Positions 59,801 to 64,000 of a DNA stretch of 64,000 nt are shown here, piece by piece. The stretch spans positions 104,936 to 168,935 of the forward strand of contig JBBHKE010001844.1 in NCBI GenBank assembly GCA_037447655.1, given 5' to 3'. The notes under the pieces are model-generated. The model was not told where the DNA came from. It was given only the letters and a program-made list of their open reading frames with translations, and made no database searches. This DNA is from Zygnema cylindricum. Lineage: Eukaryota; Streptophyta; Zygnematophyceae; Zygnematales; Zygnemataceae. A program made the position numbers and the translations under genes. How positions within the stretch are numbered: the first letter of the stretch is position 1; the number at the start of each line of letters is the position of its first letter.

Positions 59801-62399
59801 ATACGTTTTCCACTGTCTGTATATTTCATGCATACAGTATTTGTATTTTCTGTACTTTTGGCACTCTATTGCAGTTTCCACACTTCAAATAGTTCATTCC
59901 GTAAGTTATGTACTCTTGATCCTTTTTTTTTTGTTGTCCTTGTGTTTCTGTGGTTACAAGTCTTTGTACATTTTTACACTTTTTGTACTTTCTGTACCTT
60001 TCTGTCTTTGTACTTCTTGTACTTTTTCTTTCGTCTTTTACCTTTTGAACACAGATTATGTATGGGACAGTGTCTCCGGCAGAACATCCTTCAATTCGTC
60101 CACTCTGTTTTCGTCTAATTGCCACCTGGCAGTTTGCAATTCCAGAATAGGACAAAAAACAAATACATAAAAAGAAACAAAGAAAAAGGGGGAAACAAAA
60201 AGGGAGGGGTTGAGGCCCAAAAGCAAAAAATCCACTCAGTTTTATTCAAAAACATTTCTTCTATTTTGAACTTCCGTTTCATTTTTGAAGAAAAATATAA
60301 GTCCGGTGAATAAGGATGTGAACAGAAAAAGCTGTCGGATAAAATATAGACACTCCCTTAAAAAAATCAAACACGTTAGATAAAACAAAATAATTTGTTT
60401 CTAAATTTTTTTAAGAGTGTGGACAGAAAGTAGTCTAAGTGGTCATCTAAACCACTCTTAAGGGAGGGAAAGAGAGAGACGGAGACCCCGAGGGGAGGAG
60501 GGAATGGTCTTGAACTCCTCCGAGGGAGAGTCTTAAACTCTTTAAGTGAACAATTTTCGTTCCCTTTATTTGTTTTTTCCATTTTATTATCTTTTCCACT
60601 ATTATTCTTAACCATTTCCTCCTCCATTATTTTGATTATTCCTCCATTCCCAATCCCATTCCCATTCGTTTCCGTTTTTATTCTTCCAAAAGGTGAAGGT
60701 AGAAGGGCGGAAGTAAGTAAGAGGGAGGGGGAAGAGAGGAGGGACAGGAAGATAGTGTGGAGGGTAGTCGAGGAGAGTGTCTGTTTTTAACTTTGTATCT
60801 CTCGTCCAGTTTTTTCTGTTTCATTTCTTTTTATTTTTTCCTTTTTGCCACCCGTTCCCTCTTTGGCCCTTACAAAGCAAGACATTTCGGAACTCTCACC
60901 TTCTTCTCTTAAAAAGAGGGTTAAATTGGAAAATCGAATTCCCTATATTTTAGTTCATTTTAGTTTTTCTCTCATTTCTAGCCTCTTCAAAAAAGGTTTG
61001 ATTGGAAATTTGAATGGTCTCTATATATAGATTTAGTTTTTCCTTTGTTTTTTTTATCTACGTTGATCGGCACTCATTTCATTTTTCCCGCGAAAAAAAA
61101 CAAACAAAAAAAAACACACACAAATATACATAGATACAGTAAATTGGGAGATGTGGTTGTTCCTGGTACGAGATTATGATGCAGAAACATTTCTTTTCTA
61201 CAACTGAAATTTTTTACTATTGAAGTGTTTTATTATCGGAGATAATATTTTCCACTTTATACATTTCCTGTTCTGTCCTGTTCAGTTCCGTTTCAGTTCA
61301 GTGCTCCTCTTATCCTGTTTTACTCTCTCCCATTTCATGTTTTTCTTCTTATATTCCGTTTTGATGTTCTTTGTTCTGTTCCAATTTCCGTCATCACAAT
61401 CTATGTTTCGTCTTTCCGTTCGGTTTTGTCCTGTTCCATTCTATCCCATCCTGATCTATGTTCCATTTTCCTATACCTTGCTATTCCATTTTTCTGTGCC
61501 TTCCTAATCCATTTTTCTGTACCTTTCTATTCCATCTTTCTATACCTTTCTACTCCATTTTTCTACATCTTTCTATTCCATCTTTCTATACCTTTCTATT
61601 CCATTTTTCTATACATTTCTATACCATTTTACCTTTCTCCTCCATGTATTTCATTTCGATCTACGATCCATTTTCCCATTCTGATCCGTTTCATTCTATC
61701 ATTCCAATCTATGTTTCTTTTATCCATCCATTTACGTTCCGTTCTGTTCTGTTCCACTCTATTCCATTCCAATCTATACTCCGCTTCTCTGTTCCGTTCT
61801 ATTTCATTTTATTCCATTCCAACATATGTTCCACATACATGTACCCATTTCTATATAAGCTTCAGTTTCTGTTTCTGCTCCTGTTTCCGTTTCCGCTCCC
61901 ATAATTCATTTCTCTGTTCCGTCATGTTTCATTCTATTCCATCTCTCGATGTATGTACCATCTTTCCATTTACATTTCCGTTCCCATTTTTACATCCGTT
62001 TCTTTTCCAGCTTCAGTTTTTGTTTCTGCCTTGTTTCTGCTTCCATTTCCATTTTCACTTCCAATTCCCCTTCCCTTTCCGCTAACCCTTCACTTCCATT
62101 TCCGCTTCTGTTTCAGTTTCAGTTTCCGTTTCTATTTCAGTTCCTGTTTCTGTTTCTGTATCCGTTTCCGTTTCACTTTCCGTTTCTGTTTCAGTTTCCG
62201 TTTCCGTTCCTGTTTCCAGTTTCTGTTCAATTTCAGTTTCCATTTCCGTTTCCATTTCCGTTTAAGTTTCCGTTGAGACACTGACCTGGACATGAGGCTG
62301 GTTGCGAGCGTCCGGGTAGTCTTCGGGAGCCTTTGTCAGAGACTTGGTAATCACAAAACTCTCCAACGCTATCTCTCCATCCCGCATTTCTCTCGCCAA
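53805..62399 (-). CDS. POLA1: DNA polymerase alpha catalytic subunit, C-terminal exons
   Basis: Nine minus-strand exons with matching phases give the end of the B-family replicative polymerase that works with primase: FVITKSLTKAPEDYPDARN..PHVQ, then VAIRRKQSGR..AGDTVPYIIC, DIEYYLTQQ, VHVPIGQIHPVVARL..PIEGTDAARLADCLGLD, a Cys-rich region (RHCDPLLLVCPRC ... LSCPKC), SKYYDGWLV, CRTRNVTLRVVG and FSEADLYKQLSHFF. The order and motifs match eukaryotic Pol alpha, where this C-terminal domain holds zinc-binding sites and contacts the B subunit. The polymerase and exonuclease-fold exons lie beyond the window's right end. The last exon and stop codon are not found. Introns are large and purine-rich in the sense strand. 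Confidence 0.9.
53880..54229 (-). other. POLA1 intron, low complexity
   Basis: CCTCC-rich (54050-54230) and AT-rich sequence. A small exon with the remaining Cys pair of the second zinc site would be expected here but was not recognised. Confidence 0.5.
54230..54287 (-). CDS. POLA1: POLA1 exon: CRTRNVTLRVVGE (borders approximate)
   Basis: The minus frame reads MTKYGCRTRNVTLRVVGE, with probable donor GTGAGG. It matches the start of the second zinc-binding motif of Pol alpha. The first Cys of that motif is not visible in any phase-compatible start; acceptors could lie at about 54266 or 54303. Confidence 0.6.
54288..55960 (-). other. POLA1 intron with a MITE
   Basis: Contains an A-rich stretch (54310-54440) and the MITE at 55009-55222. 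No coding signal seen. Confidence 0.6.
55009..55222. mobile_element. MITE copy 2, longer and diverged
   Basis: Left TACCATTATTAGCGTTGATC then CACCGCTTAAATCAACTTTT; the right end read in reverse gives ACCGTGTGTCGTTATAAGTG then TTTTTTCACCACTTA..CATC. Same terminal plan as the 58912 element with a longer middle (about 90 bp). Confidence 0.65.
55961..56014 (-). CDS. POLA1: POLA1 exon: SKYYDGWLV
   Basis: A 54-bp phase 0-0 exon (acceptor TATAAACAG, donor GTATGT): VKQRAEAFVSKYYDGWLV. The YYDGW word is a Pol alpha hallmark just before the second zinc-binding site. Confidence 0.9.
56015..56604 (-). other. POLA1 intron, A-rich on plus strand
   Basis: A-rich on the plus strand and T-rich in the transcript. 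No coding signal. Confidence 0.6.
56605..56905 (-). CDS. POLA1: POLA1 exon: first zinc-binding region
   Basis: A 301-bp exon, phase 2 in (completing the Trp codon) and 0 out, acceptor GTCATAG, donor GTACCT. It reads YRHCDPLLLVCPRCASKFPF, a Ser/Pro-rich insert (about 45 residues, KSPSPLPPSSDSS), then LSCPKCKENSFETES and GGMLANQ. Two Cys pairs of the first zinc site are visible. The insert is longer than I expect in other Pol alpha proteins. Confidence 0.88.
56906..57710 (-). other. POLA1 intron with GACATTGG repeats
   Basis: From about 56990 to 57420 degenerate GACATT(G/A)GA(C/T)ATT units repeat many times (ACATTGGATATTGGACATTA and similar). A simple-sequence-derived minisatellite. Confidence 0.75.
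57711..57796 (-). CDS. POLA1: POLA1 exon: YHQQAAAA...STLDDDEW
   Basis: An 86-bp exon, phase 0 in and 2 out (acceptor GTTTTCCAG, donor GTAAGT). YHQQAAAASAF then EEVQMTSGSTLDDDE links the IHPVVARL region to the first zinc site, as in other Pol alpha. Confidence 0.85.
57945..58055 (-). CDS. POLA1: POLA1 exon: IHPVVARL
   Basis: A 111-bp phase 0-0 exon (donor GTATGT): VHVPIGQIHPVVARLCAPIE then GTDAARLADCLGLDTAK. One of the best conserved Pol alpha C-terminal segments. Its acceptor sequence (GGTTTAACGCCAG) is itself the first unit of a tandem array. Confidence 0.93.
58048..58665 (-). repeat. Array of acceptor-like units upstream of the IHPVVARL exon
   Basis: Read on the minus strand, units of about 42-55 bp contain (TTTCTGTT)(A/C)GGTTTAA(T/C)GCCAG(G/A). 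The real acceptor at 58056 is the proximal unit. Others lie near 58105, 58145, 58187, 58415, 58460, 58507, 58552, 58603 and 58635, with decay. Long frames here are by-products. Confidence 0.8.
58912..59082. mobile_element. MITE copy 3 with long near-perfect inverted repeats
   Basis: Terminal inverted repeats of about 65 bp starting ACTACACCGCTAATCGTTAT differ at only a few positions and enclose about 40 bp. Best preserved copy of the family. It lies in a POLA1 intron. Would fold into a long hairpin in the transcript. Confidence 0.9.
59160..59267 (-). CDS. POLA1: POLA1 exon: DIEYYLTQQ
   Basis: A 108-bp phase 0-0 exon (acceptor TATCTTCCAG, donor GTTGGG): GGPSVGNLAERARHIEEVQN, then DWDVDIEYYLTQQ. 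The DIEYYL word precedes IHPVVARL in Pol alpha. Confidence 0.93.
59268..60041 (-). other. POLA1 intron
   Basis: TTTTTGTACTTT-type words (59770-60030, plus strand) dominate. Plus-strand hydrophobic frames here are composition by-products. No exon. Confidence 0.6.
60042..60125 (-). CDS. POLA1: POLA1 exon: VAIRRKQSG...AGDTVPYIIC
   Basis: An 84-bp phase 0-0 exon (acceptor AACTGCCAG, donor GTAAAA). VAIRRKQSGRIEG then AGDTVPYIICVQK matches the Pol alpha HV.VA......G....AGDTV.Y.IC segment. Confidence 0.92.
60126..62285 (-). other. POLA1 intron, strongly pyrimidine-rich on plus strand
   Basis: 61260-61850 has TTCTATTCCATTTTT-like units (period about 24 near 61500-61640). 61850-62275 has GTTTC(C/T/A)-type hexamers. 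Plus-strand frames up to 219 codons here are by-products of composition, rich in Phe/Ser/Pro. No exon seen. Confidence 0.75.
62286..62399 (-). CDS. POLA1: POLA1 exon: SFVITKSLTKAPEDYPDARN (most upstream seen)
   Basis: A 114-bp phase 0-0 exon (acceptor CCCTCAG, donor GTCAGT): LAREMRDGEIALESF, VITKSLTKAPEDYPDARNQP, HVQ. The F.I.K.LTK.P.DYPD word is strongly conserved in B-family replicative polymerases after the thumb. Earlier exons must lie beyond 64000. Confidence 0.93.
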
Positions 62400-64000
62400 C
62401 TGAGGGAGGAGGGAGGGAGAGGGCGAGGGAGAGGGAGAGGGGAAAGGGGAGGGGGGGGAGAGGAGGATGGGGAGAGAGAGAGGGGGAGCGAGAAAGAGAC
62501 TAGGGAGATGTCAGTCGATGGTTTTGCTGCTACTCTTCCTGAATTGATATTTCTTTTCCGTTATGCCTTGACACACACACACACACACATTTTGTATCTA
62601 TTTTTTTCCCTCAACTGTTCTTTTTCAGTTCTACTTTTTCTTACTCTCCTTCCTATCTCATTCACTGCCTCTTTCTTCTTTCACTGTCTACCTCTCTCTC
62701 ACTCTCACAATGACTGTCTCTTCTACCATCGCCCACTCTTCTGATTCTTTCTGTCACACTCACTTCCCCCCCACTGCCACCAACTCTTTCCCTCTCCAGC
62801 TTTTTTTCTCTCTCCCTCTCCCTCTCCCTCTCCTTCTCCCTCCCCCTCTTCTTTCTGCCACTTCTATTGCAGTAGATGACTTGGCAACGGACAAAAGTGT
62901 GAAAGAAGAAATATAGATGAAGACAAAAGTAGGAAGGAAGAAAATATAGGTAAAGACAAAAGGTAAAGGAATGAAGTATTTTTCTTGGTAGTCAAATTAA
63001 ATGAAAAGCTAAAACTTTATATTACAGGGAGAATGTGGCAAAGGTAACTTCTTGGTATCTCAGGAGCTTTAGTGACTCTGAAAGGTCACCCGAGTCATTG
63101 GCCGAAAGGGCAAGAAAAGAGAGAGAGGGGAGAGGGGGAGAGAGGGAGGGGGAAGGGCAAGAATATTGATCCTTCGTTTGGCGGTGGGAAACTAAGGATA
63201 GAAGCGACAAAGAGAGACAAAAGAGAACTAACTAGATAACGTAAATTAGAATAATGGTGGCTGTCATTTCCTTTCCTCCATCTTCTATCCTCACCACTAC
63301 TCGCCTCCTCTCTTCTTCTTTCTCCCCACCCTTTCCTCCTCCTCTCCCTCTCCTCCCTCTGTTTCCTTCCTCCTTCTCCACTCTTTCCCTCCCTCCTTTC
63401 CTTCTATCCCTCTCTTCCTCCCACTCTTCCTTCCTCTTCCTCTCTCTTCCTCCTCCCTCTTCTCTCCCACTTCCTCTTCCTCCTTCTCCTTCCCTCCCTC
63501 TCTCCTCTACCCTCTTCCTGCCACTCCCTCCCATTTCCTCTCCCTCCCTCTACCTCCCTCCTCTCCCTCTCCCTCTCCCTCTGCGACTTCCTCTCCCTCT
63601 CCCTCCCCACTTCCTCTCCCTCGCCCTCTCCCTCCTCTGCCACATCCTCTCCCTCTCCCTCCCCCTCTTCCTCTGCCACTTCCTCTCCCTCTCCCTCTCC
63701 CTCTCCCTCTCCCTCTGCCTCTCCCTCCTTTCAAGCTGTACCATAGAGTGCACCAAACAAACGCGGTGAAACCAGAAAAAAATGGACCTTAAAGAGGGAG
63801 ACAAAAGGGAGGGGAAGGGGCAGGGGGAGGGGGAGGAGGAGAGGTGACTTTTTTCAAGTTTTTGCTCAAACAATAATAAAATAAAGGGGGGAACAATGGG
63901 AGAGAAGCAGAAGAAAACCGAAAACTTCCTTCCCGTAAAATATTAAGTTCAGTTTTTAAAATGAGTATTTTTCTTCCTTTCCATCCATCTTCACATCATA
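62400..64000. repeat. Polypurine/polypyrimidine-rich sequence
   Basis: GA-rich 62401-62505, (CA)n 62570-62590, CT-rich 62690-62850, GA-rich 63110-63155, CT-rich hexamers 63265-63735, GA-rich 63795-63845. No exon was recognised. Probably further POLA1 intron. Confidence 0.8.

Noticed and set aside
61220-62284. Plus-strand hydrophobic multi-span proteins up to 219 codons
   Set aside because: Phe/Ser/Pro repeats come from TTTCC/TTCCAT simple sequence inside a POLA1 intron.
62292-62744. 150-codon plus-strand ORF
   Set aside because: It starts opposite a well-supported POLA1 exon and then runs through GA repeats.
63254-63873. Several Ser/Pro- or Arg/Gly/Glu-rich ORFs on both strands
   Set aside because: All are translations of CT/GA hexamer repeats.

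Overview
The window is nuclear DNA from an intron-rich eukaryote. I lean to the green lineage, perhaps a charophyte alga, with moderate confidence. The reasons are L-type lectin and LysM domains in one gene, SPPPP-type proline-rich segments, Ty1/copia remnants, many GT-AG introns, and a DNA polymerase alpha C-terminus that looks plant-like to me. No prokaryotic feature, rRNA gene, CRISPR array or intact functional tRNA was seen. A 10-N assembly gap lies at 53527-53536.

Layout. (1) 1-22 kb is a transposon graveyard. It holds a broken BED-finger relic, GATATATCG-rich elements with C-run/G-run hairpins, a tRNA-derived SINE-like head, and a decayed Ty1/copia element (about 5.4-9.7 kb) that breaks off inside RNase H. 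It also holds two copies of an unclassified 1.8-kb direct repeat, a 20-bp GCGCGTGCGTG minisatellite, a three-copy dispersed family whose longest copy carries a 242-aa ORF, and a repeated exon-like module at 19-21 kb. (2) 23.2-47.4 kb, plus strand, holds a string of exons that I read as one very large mosaic extracellular-protein gene. After a signal peptide come fucolectin/F5-8C-like, PAN, L-type lectin, proline-rich, second L-type lectin, papain-like protease, PAN and EGF modules. The lectin-to-EGF part is then repeated, followed by another EGF and three LysM motifs. Nearly all module borders are phase 1. The two large repeats are almost identical over 6.1 kb; the first carries a frameshift in one lectin exon and a nonsense codon in the other. 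No transmembrane or kinase segment was found, so the 3' end is open. (3) 48-53.7 kb is CT-rich and repeat-rich spacer with a relic of copia RNase H. (4) 53.8-62.4 kb, minus strand, holds nine C-terminal exons of the DNA polymerase alpha catalytic subunit (POLA1). Their introns hold MITEs, a tandem array of acceptor-like sequences and long pyrimidine tracts. (5) 62.4-64 kb is polypyrimidine/polypurine sequence.

The mosaic gene and POLA1 are convergent. The mosaic product would enter the secretory pathway and could bind glycans at the cell surface through three classes of carbohydrate-binding domain, with a protease domain built in. POLA1 is a nuclear replication gene and appears functionally unrelated. 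Exon borders come from splice consensus, phase agreement and domain continuity, without transcript data.
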